Shown here: positions 19,299-27,543 of the stretch, in pieces
Layout: every line of letters starts with the position of its first letter
How positions within the stretch are numbered: the stretch's first letter is position 1
Assembly: GCA_938049385.1 (NCBI GenBank)
Contig: CALIBQ010000013.1
Coordinates: 23,551 to 87,550, forward strand
Direction: 5' to 3'
Origin: an uncultured Anaerolineae bacterium
GTDB taxonomy: Bacteria > Chloroflexota > Anaerolineae > JACIWP01
DNA: 64,000 nucleotides
Notes under the pieces: model-generated
What the model was told of the DNA's origin: nothing
What the model saw: the letters and a program-made list of their open reading frames with translations, nothing else
Database searches by the model: none
Translations under genes and position numbers: made by a program

Positions 19299-20234
19299 TC
19301 AGGACAGCGGTACCCCGCCCAGCAGATGTGCTACCAGGGCTTTCTGGGCGTGCAGGCGGTTCTCGGCCTGATCGAAGACGGCGGAATGCGGCCCGTCCAT
19401 GACTTCGTCGGTGATTTCCTGGCCGCGGTGCGCCGGCAGACAGTGCATGACGATGGCCTTCGGGTCCGCCAGCGCCACCAAGGCGGAGTTGACCTGGTAG
19501 GGTGGGAATATCTTCTGGCGCTCCTCCGCTTCGGCTTCCTGCCCCATGCTGGTCCAGACGTCGGTATAAATGACCTGGGCGCCGCGCACCGCCTCTTTCG
19601 GGTTTTCGATGAGGGAGATGGATGCGCCGGTGCCGGCGGCAAGCTGGCGTGCTTTGGCGACGGTTTCGGGTTTGGGCATATAGCCGGCCGGCGCGCTGAT
19701 GACAATATCCATGCCGGTCTGGGCGCCGGCGAACATCAAGGACGTAGCCACGTTGTTGCTCCCATCGCCGACGAAGACCAGGCGGATGCCGCGCAGGGTG
19801 CCGAACCTCTCGCGCACTGTGAAGACATCGGACAATGCCTGGCAGGGATGGTTGTAGTCCGACAGGCCGTTGATCACCGGCACAGAGGACCACCGGGCCA
19901 GCTCCAGCACGTCATCGTAAGCGAAGACGCGCGCCATGATGCCGTGCACGTAGCGGGAGAGGACGCGCGCCACGTCAGAGACCGCTTCGCGCTTGCCCAG
20001 TTGAATCTCGTTGGGGGAGAGGTACAGCGCCTGCCCGCCCAGGTGGAGCATGGCCATATCGAAGGAGACGCGGGTGCGCAGGGAAGGCTTCTGGAAGATC
20101 ATGCCCAGGGTCTTGCCGGCGAGGATGGGCTTATTCCCCCCGCTGAGATATTCCTTCTTGAGGCGTTCGGCCAGATTCAGCAGGCCCTCGAACTCATCTA
20201 CCGTGAGGTCAGCGATGCACAGGAAATGTTTCAT
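19299..20234 (-). CDS. argF: Ornithine carbamoyltransferase
   Basis: This 311-residue enzyme condenses ornithine with carbamoyl phosphate to give citrulline. The carbamoyl-phosphate motif SLRTR (in [16 protein letters not shown]), the HPCQALSD motif, the ornithine-binding DVWTSMGQE stretch and the catalytic HCLPAHRG motif are all present. The ATG at 20234 has GGAGGG directly upstream. It stands alone rather than in an arg operon, 7.6 kb from the LysW-type amino-acid genes, which in some organisms also supply ornithine. Cytoplasmic. Confidence 0.96.
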   Translation of the reverse strand: MKHFLCIADLTVDEFEGLLNLAERLKKEYLSGGNKPILAGKTLGMIFQKPSLRTRVSFDMAMLHLGGQALYLSPNEIQLGKREAVSDVARVLSRYVHGIMARVFAYDDVLELARWSSVPVINGLSDYNHPCQALSDVFTVRERFGTLRGIRLVFVGDGSNNVATSLMFAGAQTGMDIVISAPAGYMPKPETVAKARQLAAGTGASISLIENPKEAVRGAQVIYTDVWTSMGQEAEAEERQKIFPPYQVNSALVALADPKAIVMHCLPAHRGQEITDEVMDGPHSAVFDQAENRLHAQKALVAHLLGGVPLS

Positions 20235-20284
20235 GGTGCCCTCCATGATATCGTGTAAGATGAATACATTGCTCTGACAACATA

Positions 20285-20312
20285 AGTATACCCCGATATG
20301 CATGCAGGGCAA
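20285..20312 (-). promoter_or_regulatory. argF promoter
   Basis: On the minus strand TTGCCC (20312-20307) is 16 bases from TATACT (20290-20285), about 50 bases upstream of the argF start codon. No clear arginine-repressor box was found. Confidence 0.55.
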
Positions 20313-20327
20313 ACCCTGCCGGCCGGC

Positions 20328-21101
20328 TCAACACCTGGTCTGCTCCTGGACCGGGTTGCGCAGGATTCCGATACCTTCAATCTCAACTTCCACCACATCG
20401 CCGGCCTCTAACGGGCCGATGCCGGCCGGCGTGCCGGTGTAAATGACATCCCCCGGCTCCAGCGTCATGATATGGGAGATATAGCTCACCAGGAAGGGGA
20501 TATCGAAGATCAGGTCTCGCGTGCGGCCCTCCTGGCGTACCTGACCGTTGACGCGGCAGAGCACGCGCAGGTCGGCCGGCGAGATTTCCGTCTCGATCCA
20601 CGGGCCCAGCGGCGCAAAGGTGTCGAACCCCTTGCCGCGTGTCCATTGGCCGTCGCGCTGCTGGAGGTCGCGTGCTGTAACGTCGTTGCCGCAGGTATAG
20701 CCGAACACGTACTGCAGAGCGTCTTCGCGGGGGATATCCTTCCCCCGCCGGCCGATGACCGCCACCAGTTCCGCCTCGTGGTCCACGCGCCGGCTTTCCA
20801 CCGGCAGGATGATGGCCTCATCATGGCCGATGAGGGCGCTGGGCGGCTTGAGGAAGAGGAGAGGCTCCGGCGGCGCTTCGACCTGCTGTTCCGCGGCGTG
20901 GGCGGCGTAATTGCGCCCGACGGCGATGATCTTTGTCGGTTCGCAGGGCGGCAGGAGGCGCAGTTCGTCCAGCCGGCCGAGCGGTTCCGCCGGCTCGAGC
21001 GGTCCTGCAAAGGGACTGCCGGCGCGCAGTCGGCAGACCATATCCCCCTGCACGATGCCGTAGGTCGGTTGATGCTGGTAGGTACAGCGGACGATCCTCA
21101 T
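20328..21101 (-). CDS. Fumarylacetoacetate hydrolase family protein
   Basis: This 257-residue protein has the FAH-family C-terminal domain: KIIAVGRNYAAHAAE, LFLKPPSALIG, the metal-binding DHEAELVAVIG and GYTCGNDVTARDLQ, and a GDVIYTGTPAGIGPL end. Family members hydrolyse or decarboxylate 2-oxo acids such as acylpyruvates; the substrate cannot be read from sequence. Two close ATGs exist; the second is chosen because AAGGAG lies seven bases from it and only one base from the first. Length and the short N-terminal domain fit FAHD1-type enzymes. Confidence 0.9.
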   Translation of the reverse strand: MRIVRCTYQHQPTYGIVQGDMVCRLRAGSPFAGPLEPAEPLGRLDELRLLPPCEPTKIIAVGRNYAAHAAEQQVEAPPEPLLFLKPPSALIGHDEAIILPVESRRVDHEAELVAVIGRRGKDIPREDALQYVFGYTCGNDVTARDLQQRDGQWTRGKGFDTFAPLGPWIETEISPADLRVLCRVNGQVRQEGRTRDLIFDIPFLVSYISHIMTLEPGDVIYTGTPAGIGPLEAGDVVEVEIEGIGILRNPVQEQTRC

Positions 21102-21137
21102 GGTCATGCTCCTTGTGTCAGCACTGTAACTGGTGTT

Positions 21138-21815
21138 TCATACCCGCCGGCGTGCCCAGACCTGGTCATAGTTGACCTCCCAGACCATCTCGCGGATGTC
21201 CTCCAGCGGGAGGTCCTGGAGGACGCTGGCGACTCGCCGGCGGGGGAAGACCTTGCCCGGCAGGAAGCGCGCTTCCCAGCCGATGCGGTTGGTGAAAAGG
21301 AGCCAGCCGCCAGGCTTGAGCACACGGGTCATTTCCCCCAGCGCGGCGCGAGGATGCGGCATAAATTCGAGCGCCTCGAGGCAGGTAACCGCATGGAACG
21401 CCGCGTCGGGGAAGGGGAGCCGGCTGGCATCCCCCTGGATCAGGTAGGCTCGGCCGGCGTGTTCCGCCAGGTTGCGCCGGGCCTGGGCGAGCATGCCGGT
21501 GGACAGGTCCAGCCCCACGACTGTCCCTTGGAAATCTGGCTGGCGGAACAGGGACATGGGCAGGCGGCCGGTGCCCGTGGCCACATCCAGCACCAGCGGG
21601 TGTGGGACATGAGCCAGCGCCGCGGCCAGCGGCCGGCCCAGGGTGGCATCCTCGAGTTCCACGTCGTATGCCTTGATACGGTCATAGCGGCCGGCGGTCC
21701 AGTCATATAATTTGGCGACGATGGAGCGGCCCAGATAGGTGCCCTCCGCCAGGATGAACTGCCAGTAGACCAGCAGTATCAGGACCAGCAGGACTGCGAG
21801 CAGGATGCCGGCCAT
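21138..21815 (-). CDS. Class I SAM-dependent methyltransferase with N-terminal membrane helix
   Basis: The protein (about 225 residues) begins with one membrane segment (AGILLAVLLVLILLVYWQF) and continues as a Methyltransf_11-like domain: LVLDVATGTGRLP (motif I), VVGLDLSTGMLAQAR (motif II) and FHAVTCLEALEFMPHP. The substrate is unknown, but the anchor suggests a membrane lipid, quinone or envelope target. The ORF track starts 14 codons earlier, but that ATG overlaps a TATAAT-like box; the start used has GGGAG five bases upstream. It lies 36 bp before the FAH-family gene on the same strand. Confidence 0.82.
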   Translation of the reverse strand: MAGILLAVLLVLILLVYWQFILAEGTYLGRSIVAKLYDWTAGRYDRIKAYDVELEDATLGRPLAAALAHVPHPLVLDVATGTGRLPMSLFRQPDFQGTVVGLDLSTGMLAQARRNLAEHAGRAYLIQGDASRLPFPDAAFHAVTCLEALEFMPHPRAALGEMTRVLKPGGWLLFTNRIGWEARFLPGKVFPRRRVASVLQDLPLEDIREMVWEVNYDQVWARRRV

Positions 21816-21929
21816 ACGCTCCCAGAATATGTCTGATGATGGAAAAGTTCGGCCCATTATAGCACAGAGGATAGATAAGGGGAGAAATTATGGGGCCATA
21901 CGCGAAACCCCGCCGTGCCGTGTGCGGAA

Positions 21930-22030
21930 GAGGTTTGAACCTGCTTACGCAGGTGGGTGCCTCCTGACAGCCAGCACGACTCCTTCACATGGAAGGGAAG
22001 TCGCAGCTTCTGCAGAGTCCGGCTCCCTCT
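21930..22030. repeat. Degenerate hairpin-rich intergenic repeat
   Basis: The gap between the methyltransferase and tRNA-Arg (about 340 bases) has no gene. This part holds ACGCAGGTGGG and GAAGTCGCAGCTTC stretches that resemble the repeat at 22312-22420. It may be a decayed copy of the same family. Confidence 0.35.
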
Positions 22031-22153
22031 TATTAAGTGTTGGCTCAAACCGCATTACCGCATCACGAACACAGCAGGGCTCTATTTCCTTATATACCAT
22101 AAACTGGGCGGAATGACAAATTGGCCGCAAAGGGTATTAGGGGAGGGGGAAGT

Positions 22154-22182
22154 TTGCCAAAACGGCGGGATTTGGTTATACT
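22154..22182 (+). promoter_or_regulatory. tRNA-Arg promoter
   Basis: TTGCCA (22154-22159) is 17 bases from TATACT (22177-22182), with the -10 box ending 15 bases before the mature tRNA 5' end. Confidence 0.65.
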
Positions 22183-22197
22183 ATATGTTGCAAGCGT

Positions 22198-22269
22198 GCC
22201 CCTGTAGCTCAGAGGATAGAGCAGCGGCCTCCGGAGCCGTGCGCGGGCGTTCGAGTCGCCCCAGGGGTA
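22198..22269 (+). tRNA. tRNA-Arg (anticodon CCG)
   Basis: The cloverleaf can be drawn by eye: acceptor GCCCCTG pairs with CAGGGGT (one G-T wobble), D-stem GCTC/GAGC, anticodon stem GCGGC/GCCGT with loop CTCCGGA (anticodon CCG, reading CGG), T-stem GGGCG/CGCCC with loop TTCGAGT, discriminator A. CCA is not encoded. It is a single gene with its own promoter. Confidence 0.93.
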
Positions 22270-22311
22270 CTGTTTTTATTTCCGCGCCGGGGCGTTTCAA
22301 TGTGCTAACAA

Positions 22312-22420
22312 ACGGCAGTTGAAACTGCACCAACGACTGCGAAGTTGGCCGGCGCCGACTGGTATAGCCCACGCAGGTGGGCTTCGCAACTGTAGCCGCG
22401 ACTTCCAGTCGCCCAGAATG
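22312..22420. repeat. Intergenic hairpin repeat, family A (inverted copy)
   Basis: It contains GCAGTTGAAACTGC, GACTGCGAAG and CGACTTCCAGTCG stretches. Read in reverse it matches parts of the repeats at 55726-55882 and 60799-60970. It fills most of the 308-base gap after the tRNA and encodes nothing. Confidence 0.55.
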
Positions 22421-22459
22421 TTATAGCATTGAAAAGCTCTGTTGCCGCGCCGGCGCCCT

Positions 22460-22488
22460 TTGACGTGCTGTATCAGCCATGCTACAAT
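22460..22488 (+). promoter_or_regulatory. Promoter of the 64-residue protein gene
   Basis: TTGACG (22460-22465) is 17 bases from TACAAT (22483-22488). The start codon is about 90 bases downstream. Confidence 0.7.
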
Positions 22489-22578
22489 AATGAGAGGTTG
22501 TCCCTCATGCTGGTCTGCCTATCCTCACTGCATTGCCGCTAATGAACCAGCCCAGTGTGCACGAGAAGGAGGTGTGCC

Positions 22579-22773
22579 ATGTTGTGCACGTACGCCAAGC
22601 TGGACGAGAAGAAGCTGGCCGCGTTGCGCGAGCTGGAAATCCAGCACAACGTGCGGGTAGTGGCATTGGCCTGCCACGATGTCCGGCCGGCCAAGCTCAC
22701 CAAAGCGCAGGAGGAGGCGATCAAGAAAGCCGAACAGGAGCTGGGCGTCGTCCTGCTCGCCTATGAAGCATGA
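22579..22773 (+). CDS. Small uncharacterised protein (64 aa)
   Basis: The product MLCTYAKLDEKKLAALRELE... is charged, soluble and predicted largely helical, with one central beta-like stretch (VRVVALACHDVRPAKLT) and a helical C-terminus ending VVLLAYEA. Its two cysteines are far apart. I do not recognise the family. It is likely real because it has a good promoter, AAGGAGG six bases before the ATG, normal codon use, and a strong hairpin just after the stop codon. It is monocistronic. Function unknown. Confidence 0.75.
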   Translation: MLCTYAKLDEKKLAALRELEIQHNVRVVALACHDVRPAKLTKAQEEAIKKAEQELGVVLLAYEA

Positions 22774-22792
22774 ACCGTGTCCATACCGCACG

Positions 22793-22845
22793 AGACAGCA
22801 GGGGGCAATATATGCCCCCTGCTGTCTCTGTCAGAAAGATGACAG
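22793..22845 (+). terminator. Tandem hairpins after the 64-residue protein gene
   Basis: A perfect 15-bp stem (AGACAGCAGGGGGCA with its complement, loop ATATA) is followed directly by CTGTCA-GAAAGA-TGACAG and then TTTGTT. The first hairpin has no T-run; the second has a weak one. Confidence 0.7.
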
Positions 22846-22880
22846 TTTGTTCATTATGAATAAAGTTTCATAGAATTCTA

Positions 22881-22909
22881 TTGACTATCACGATAATCTA
22901 TGATATGTT
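22881..22909 (+). promoter_or_regulatory. Promoter of orphan transcript
   Basis: TTGACT (22881-22886) is 17 bases from TATGTT (22904-22909). No ORF with a ribosome site follows before the terminator at 22946-22989. Confidence 0.6.
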
Positions 22910-22915
22910 ATAGCT

Positions 22916-22989
22916 GTGGTTAGCCTGGAACTCAGGCGGCCGGAAGAACAGGGAGGAGGTAGGGGCGGCCTCCTTCCTGTTCCCTTTTT
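22916..22989 (+). ncRNA. Candidate small RNA of about 75 nt
   Basis: A promoter is followed about 75 bases later by a strong intrinsic terminator (14-bp stem GAACAGGGAGGAGG/CCTCCTTCCTGTTC with one G-U pair, then TTTTT) with no ORF between. A second hairpin (GCCTG-GAACT-CAGGC) lies upstream of it. The terminator faces only the plus strand. It may be a standalone sRNA or an antisense partner of the DUF1638 transcript, whose stop codon it overlaps. The family is not recognised. Confidence 0.45.
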
Positions 22990-23692
22990 ATGCTTCGGTG
23001 CCGGTGCCAGCCGGCGCTGATACCGCTGGTTCCAGCCGGAAGAAATCAGTCATCTTGACCGTCCCGCCCGGCTCCACGATGACAAAGCGCCGGCTGTCCC
23101 AGCGTCCCTGCGCCAGGTCCTTGATCCATTCCGGGGAGCCCGGCACTTCCTCGAACCGCAGTCGGTACCACTCGGCTACCTGCTGTGCCAGATTCCGGTA
23201 ATACTCCACCTCGTAATTGCCCGTGTTGATGAACGCCAGGCGCTTGTAATGCTCAAAGGCCAGACGCGCCAGGCGCTCCCCTTTCTCCGGCCCGAACTTC
23301 TCCACCATGCGCTGGTACTGCCCCAGCGGGCCATCGCCCTCAATGGTCAGCCAGCCTTTGGTCACGTAGTACGTGCCGCGCTCCTGGAGCATTTGCTCCT
23401 CGTAGCGCTCCAGCGAGCCCAAAAAGAGCGCGATGCAGTCATGGGCGCGCGGGATGACCAGCCGGTGCTCGCCGGCGCGAATGCCGTCCATCCCGCCGCC
23501 GCATAACCCATACCCCAGCACAATGGTATAACCGGGGGGAACCTTATCGATTTCCTCCTGCAGACGCTGACGCAGTCTATCAGGGGAATTATGCAGGCCA
23601 AACTCTAGCACCAGCGCCGGCGTCCCGGCCGGCACATGCGACTGCATCTCTTCCCAGACAACGGTACAAGCGATGATGTACAACGGTTCCAT
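22988..23692 (-). CDS. DUF1638 domain-containing protein
   Basis: This protein of about 234 residues shows the DUF1638 pattern: YIIACTVVWEEM at the N-terminus, VLGYGLCGGGMDGI, RAHDCIALFLGSLERYEE, a GTYYVTKGWL stretch, and a Tyr-rich region later. Several conserved Cys, His and Asp residues suggest a metal or cofactor site. The domain has no assigned reaction that I can cite. The start at 23692 has GGAGG nine bases upstream. It ends over the terminator of the candidate small RNA. Confidence 0.85.
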   Translation of the reverse strand: MEPLYIIACTVVWEEMQSHVPAGTPALVLEFGLHNSPDRLRQRLQEEIDKVPPGYTIVLGYGLCGGGMDGIRAGEHRLVIPRAHDCIALFLGSLERYEEQMLQERGTYYVTKGWLTIEGDGPLGQYQRMVEKFGPEKGERLARLAFEHYKRLAFINTGNYEVEYYRNLAQQVAEWYRLRFEEVPGSPEWIKDLAQGRWDSRRFVIVEPGGTVKMTDFFRLEPAVSAPAGTGTEA

Positions 23693-23893
23693 TGGGGAAC
23701 GCCTCCGCTGGTATAATTCTGCAGTGAACATGAGTGTACACAACATGCCCATTTTGGCAAACTATCCGCAGGAGGGTGCTGGGAATTGGGGTTACAGTAC
23801 ACCGCCGGCGGAGCTGTTCCAGGCAGTCTGGCTGGCACAGCGCGCCGGCCAGACTGCCCAGGCGGGTATGGAAGCGGCGGCGTGATCAGCTTG

Positions 23894-25457
23894 TCAGGCG
23901 GCCGGCCTAGCTTCTTTGGCGGACAGCCCTACGCCCTGTTCCGCCGGCAGTCGCGCTAGCGAGCCTGTTTGGAAAATCCGACGGTAGATATCTATCCCAA
24001 AGCTGGTTGACAGAGGTTCTCCTTCCAGGAGCTGGAAGGTGCGGCTCCCATCCGGGCGTCTGTCAGCGCGCAGGAACAGCGTGTTGGCTAGGCCGGCTTC
24101 GAAGAATCCGCGCGCCAGCTCATACATATGTGTGACATAGAAAATCTTGACACGGTGTTCCAGTAATGCGTTGATAATCTGCCGAGCGATCTCTGACCCT
24201 TCTCGCTCGTTGGTGGAGGCGAAAGACTCGTTGCACAACAGCAGGGCATTAGGCCGGATGGTCTCCACGATTGCGCTCATGCGGCGCAGTTCTTCGTCGA
24301 ATTTGCCGCTTTGCATGCTGGCATCCTCTTCGCGCTTGAAGTGCGTGAAGATGCCGGTGCAGATATTCGCGGCGAAGAATTCCGCCGGCACGAACATGCC
24401 GCACTGCATCATTAGCTGGGCCTGGCCGATACTGCGTAGAAATGTGGATTTCCCACCCTTGTTGGCGCCGGTGATGAATACGAGCTCTTTACCATCCGCT
24501 TGCACAGTATTCCCTACTACCCGCTGTCCCATGGTGAGCGCTAGGCAGACATCGTACAGGCCGGCGAACGACAGCCGGCGTTCCTCGCGCGGGGCTGGTT
24601 CCGGGAAAACGACCGGCTCACCCAATGCTGTGAGCCGCTCGTACAGGTTCAGGCCGGCGATGTAAAACCCTAATTCCTGGCGTAACACCTGGAGAAAGCT
24701 CTCGATATGGTCGGCGGACTGCGCCAGGGCGCCGGCCACTCCTTTGATGCCCTTGTTCCTGAGTTCCCCGAGGGCGCGCGCACCGTGGTCGTCCCGGGGA
24801 TGAATGGTGAAAGAGTAAACTGGCGAGCCCTTGCCCAGCACGCGCTGGAGCCAATTGGGGCCGTTGGAATAAGGCTTGCAAAGGATGTAATTGGTTCCCT
24901 CATTGCCCCTTCCCAGTTCGGCGCGCAGGAGAACCCCATCTCGGAATTCCAGGGCTTTCAAATGCTCTTCCACCACAGCGAAGTACGCGTCATCGAGCTC
25001 TTCCTGGATCATGCGGAAGAAGCGCTGGAATCCTCGCGAGGTGAACGCCGGCGCATACTGGTCTGCGATCTGCTTAAGCTCTTTGAGCAGACTCACGTGC
25101 AGTCTCAGCATGTTGCGGGCCCCGACAAGGACACTGCTGGGGCTGGTGCCAAAAATGCCCAACCACTGCCGTTGACGCATCTCGCGAGCACGGATGGGAA
25201 TCTGGTAGATGGCCCGCACCACATCCGGATGGTTCAGACAGTCCTGTAGTGTCTCCTGCCGGTATCGGATGACGTCGAGGTCGGTGAGTGGGGACAGAGA
25301 GGACCTGCCGGGCGATGTCGTACAGGAATTTGTCGCCGGCGGCCATCGCTTCGATTAATGTGTCCAGCTCCAGGTCCTGCACCAGTTCGTCGGTGTGATA
25401 CGGCAGTCTCTGCTCCGGGTCAAAGTCCCGGTCCGGGAACAACAGAAAGACCTTCAT
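23894..25457 (-). pseudogene. MutS-like ATPase, second of a tandem pair, frameshifted
   Basis: The reading frame starts at 25457 (MKVFLLFPDRDFDPEQ), runs about 55 codons, then breaks at a run of four Cs on the coding strand (25290-25293). Removing one base joins it to the frame that continues PLTDLDVIRYRQETLQD... to the stop at 23894. The joined protein would be about 520 residues, close to the upstream paralogue. It keeps a MutS-type Walker A (TGANKGGKST) and a variant Walker B (LLLCNESFAST). Its start overlaps the previous stop (ATGA), so the genes are coupled. The break could be a real mutation or a homopolymer error. Confidence 0.8.
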
Positions 25458-26986
25458 GCGCTGATACGCTCCTTGATTTGCTCATACGTCAGACCATGCT
25501 TTCTGACGAGTGAGATGGCGTATGCCAGGCCGTCAGCCGGCTTGCGGATGATCTTAAAGGTGCGCTGGCTTGGGTCTTCCTCGAGGACGGTGCTGACCAT
25601 GCTGACGGTTTTCTCGTTCAGCGAGGACAGCTCATCCAGAAAAGTCACCCATACGCACAGCAGGTCCAGTTCCACCAGGCGCTCCATGATGGCCTTGCTG
25701 AGGAGGACAGCGTCCTTGACGGTGGTGGAGGCGAAGACCTCGTTGAGCACGACAATGCTGTTGGGCGTAGCATGTTGAAGGATGTCATGGATGCGGATGA
25801 GGTCGTCCTCCAGTTTGCCGCGCAGGTTGCGGATGTCCTCTTCCTGCTCAAAGTGTGTGAAGATGTGATCGAAGAGGGCAAGCCGCGCTTCCCGTGCCGG
25901 CACGGGGCATCCCAGGTCGGCCAGATAATGCAGTTGGCCAAACATGCGCGCAAAAGTAGTTTTACCCCCCTGGTTCGGGCCTGTGACGACGATAATGCGT
26001 TCTGGACCTTGCAGGAAGAAGTCGTTGCAGATGACCGGGTTGGAGGTATGGTGCAGGGCATGCGCCAGAGCCAGGTCAAACCCCTCCCGGACGTACACAT
26101 CGCGGCCGGCAGTGACCTCCGGGTAGCAGAACGGCAGGCCCCTGTGTCGTATATCGGCGATGAAATCCAGGTAGGCGATATAGAATTGTATCTCCCGGTC
26201 AAAGGCTCGGATCGTCTCGTCGACGAAGCCGGCATGGCGCTCGCAGAAACGGTCCAGCGCGGCGAAGGGCCCTGGATAGAGGCGGGAGACGAATTCGAGT
26301 ATCTGGGCTTCGATATGATTCATGCCGGAGGTGCGGTCGGGATCAAAGCGGTACTCCTTGGGGGCGTGCTGTTTGAATTTCTCAAAGGTCTTCTCGACCT
26401 CCACGCTGTAGTCAGGCTCCCCTTCGTACATCTTGACCTTGAATCGGCCAGGTTGGATGATGATGCAGTACTTCAGCTCGGACAGCCGGCGCTTTACCTC
26501 TTGCGCTTCCTCCGCAAAAGATTGGAACGCTTCGGAATACCCATAAGCGCGCAGAAAGTCCCGAAAGGCGCGCAGACCGCGCGAGCGGAGGGCTGACTGC
26601 TCGAGGTCCTGCATCAGCCGGCGCACTGCCGCGCTGTAGACCAGGGCCGCTTCCAGGAACCACCCCTTCTTATGGTAGTTGAACTCCAGATTCTCTACCA
26701 AGGACAGATACCGCCGGACAATTACCATCTCGTCCGCGAAGGATTTCAAGCGGGAGGCCAGAGCTGTATCTTCATCAATATCCTGCATCACTTCCTGCCG
26801 ATAGCGGATGGCCTCGAGATCGTGCAGAGGGGTATAGAAAAATGGTTTGAGATGGTACGCCTGTTTGCCGGCGGTGATAGCGTCGATGACCTGGTCAAGG
26901 TTCAAGTCTTTCAGAAAGGCCCCCGCCTCTTCTTCAAGTTGCACATCAAGCCCCGGTTTCGGGAACAGAACGCTTACGGATACCAT
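25454..26986 (-). CDS. MutS-like ATPase, first of a tandem pair
   Basis: This 510-residue protein has a MutS core and ATPase region but no N-terminal mismatch-binding domain. LHDLEAIRYRQEVMQD near residue 50 begins the helical lever part; Walker A is TGPNQGGKTT near residue 335; Walker B reads VVLNEVFAST near 414, with Asn-Glu where canonical MutS has Asp-Glu. Such short MutS-related proteins are not classical mismatch-repair enzymes; the DNA substrate is unknown. The ATG at 26986 has a GGAAGGGAG site. The gene lies directly behind a fluoride riboswitch terminator, so expression is probably induced by fluoride. Confidence 0.88.
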   Translation of the reverse strand: MVSVSVLFPKPGLDVQLEEEAGAFLKDLNLDQVIDAITAGKQAYHLKPFFYTPLHDLEAIRYRQEVMQDIDEDTALASRLKSFADEMVIVRRYLSLVENLEFNYHKKGWFLEAALVYSAAVRRLMQDLEQSALRSRGLRAFRDFLRAYGYSEAFQSFAEEAQEVKRRLSELKYCIIIQPGRFKVKMYEGEPDYSVEVEKTFEKFKQHAPKEYRFDPDRTSGMNHIEAQILEFVSRLYPGPFAALDRFCERHAGFVDETIRAFDREIQFYIAYLDFIADIRHRGLPFCYPEVTAGRDVYVREGFDLALAHALHHTSNPVICNDFFLQGPERIIVVTGPNQGGKTTFARMFGQLHYLADLGCPVPAREARLALFDHIFTHFEQEEDIRNLRGKLEDDLIRIHDILQHATPNSIVVLNEVFASTTVKDAVLLSKAIMERLVELDLLCVWVTFLDELSSLNEKTVSMVSTVLEEDPSQRTFKIIRKPADGLAYAISLVRKHGLTYEQIKERISA

Positions 26987-27038
26987 TTCGATCTCCCTTC
27001 CATCCTGCGAGTTTCTCCCAGGAGGTGTCAAAGAAAAA

Positions 27039-27109
27039 AGCCTCTACTGAACCGACATTCAGTAGAGGCTATCAGTCCTGCTGGACAGGCAAGGCGAGCC
27101 TCATCGCCT
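27039..27109 (-). promoter_or_regulatory. Fluoride riboswitch (crcB motif) with transcription terminator
   Basis: On the minus strand the aptamer (27109-27059) carries GGCGATGAGGCTCGCC, a GTCC-AGCA-GGAC hairpin, and CTGATAGCCTCTACTG, the conserved fluoride riboswitch blocks with the GAGGC/GCCTC pseudoknot. The 3' part of the aptamer is also one arm of a perfect 12-bp terminator (arms 27070-27059 and 27050-27039), followed by six U. Aptamer and terminator are therefore mutually exclusive, as expected for a fluoride-ON switch. The gene behind it is the MutS-like pair. Confidence 0.92.
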
Positions 27110-27168
27110 ATTCGGTTTGGAGGCCGGTCCCCTAAACGGAAAGATGCCGACCCGAATTCTCAGGTAAA

Positions 27169-27197
27169 ATTATAACCTACAAAGAAAGGGGTGTCAA
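27169..27197 (-). promoter_or_regulatory. Perfect consensus promoter of the riboswitch transcript
   Basis: On the minus strand TTGACA (27197-27192) is 17 bases from TATAAT (27174-27169). Transcription would start near 27162, giving a leader of about 175 nt that contains the riboswitch. Confidence 0.88.
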
Positions 27198-27230
27198 ATC
27201 ATGCTGTACTTGCGCCGGCAAATCGCTGCC

Positions 27231-27263
27231 AAGTGACAGTTGCCTGCGAGGTGACTGTCACCT
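27231..27263. repeat. GGTGACTGNCACC palindrome, second copy
   Basis: AGTGACAGTTGCCTGCGAGGTGACTGTCACCT is an imperfect inverted repeat with an internal GAGGTGACTGTCACC block. It is shared with 2885-2898 and 53181-53195. It lies in the gap between the two divergent regulatory leaders. Confidence 0.6.
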
Positions 27264-27395
27264 GGAATCTTACCCGGCGGCTGATTACACTTCAAATTTT
27301 ACTTTGGCAACAAGCCTGTTGTCGCAAGCGCACATTGAGGCTGTTTAAGCACAGTGGCTTCTCGTTCACCTGCACCCACGCGCCATGGACCGGCG

Positions 27396-27443
27396 AGTTC
27401 GCCGGCGGCTGGAAACCGCCGGCTTTAGGAAGCGAAGCCCCGC
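27396..27443. repeat. Three-hairpin repeat, family B (inverted, partial copy)
   Basis: It reads GTTCGCCGGCGGCTGGAAACC... then AGGAAGCGAAGCCCCGC, the reverse complement of the repeats at 47.6 and 55.9 kb. CCTTTCCACACCC, a likely end sequence of the family, follows at about 27452. It lies 27 bp upstream of the attenuator promoter. Confidence 0.6.
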
Positions 27444-27478
27444 ATGTCAGGCCTTTCCACACCCTCCGGAAGCCCCAT

Positions 27479-27507
27479 TTGACAAGCCGGCGGGATTGTG
27501 TTATCTT
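27479..27507 (+). promoter_or_regulatory. Promoter of the lysW operon leader
   Basis: TTGACA (27479-27484) is 17 bases from TATCTT (27502-27507). Transcription from about 27514 gives a leader of about 180 nt before the first terminator. Confidence 0.78.
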
Positions 27508-27543
27508 ATTATCGCATCATACGATAGGGAAGGCAGGGCGAGC

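Noticed and set aside
22198-22420. Integrative element at tRNA-Arg
   Set aside because: No integrase, no direct repeat of the tRNA 3' end and no compositional change were seen; the following sequence is an intergenic repeat and ordinary genes.
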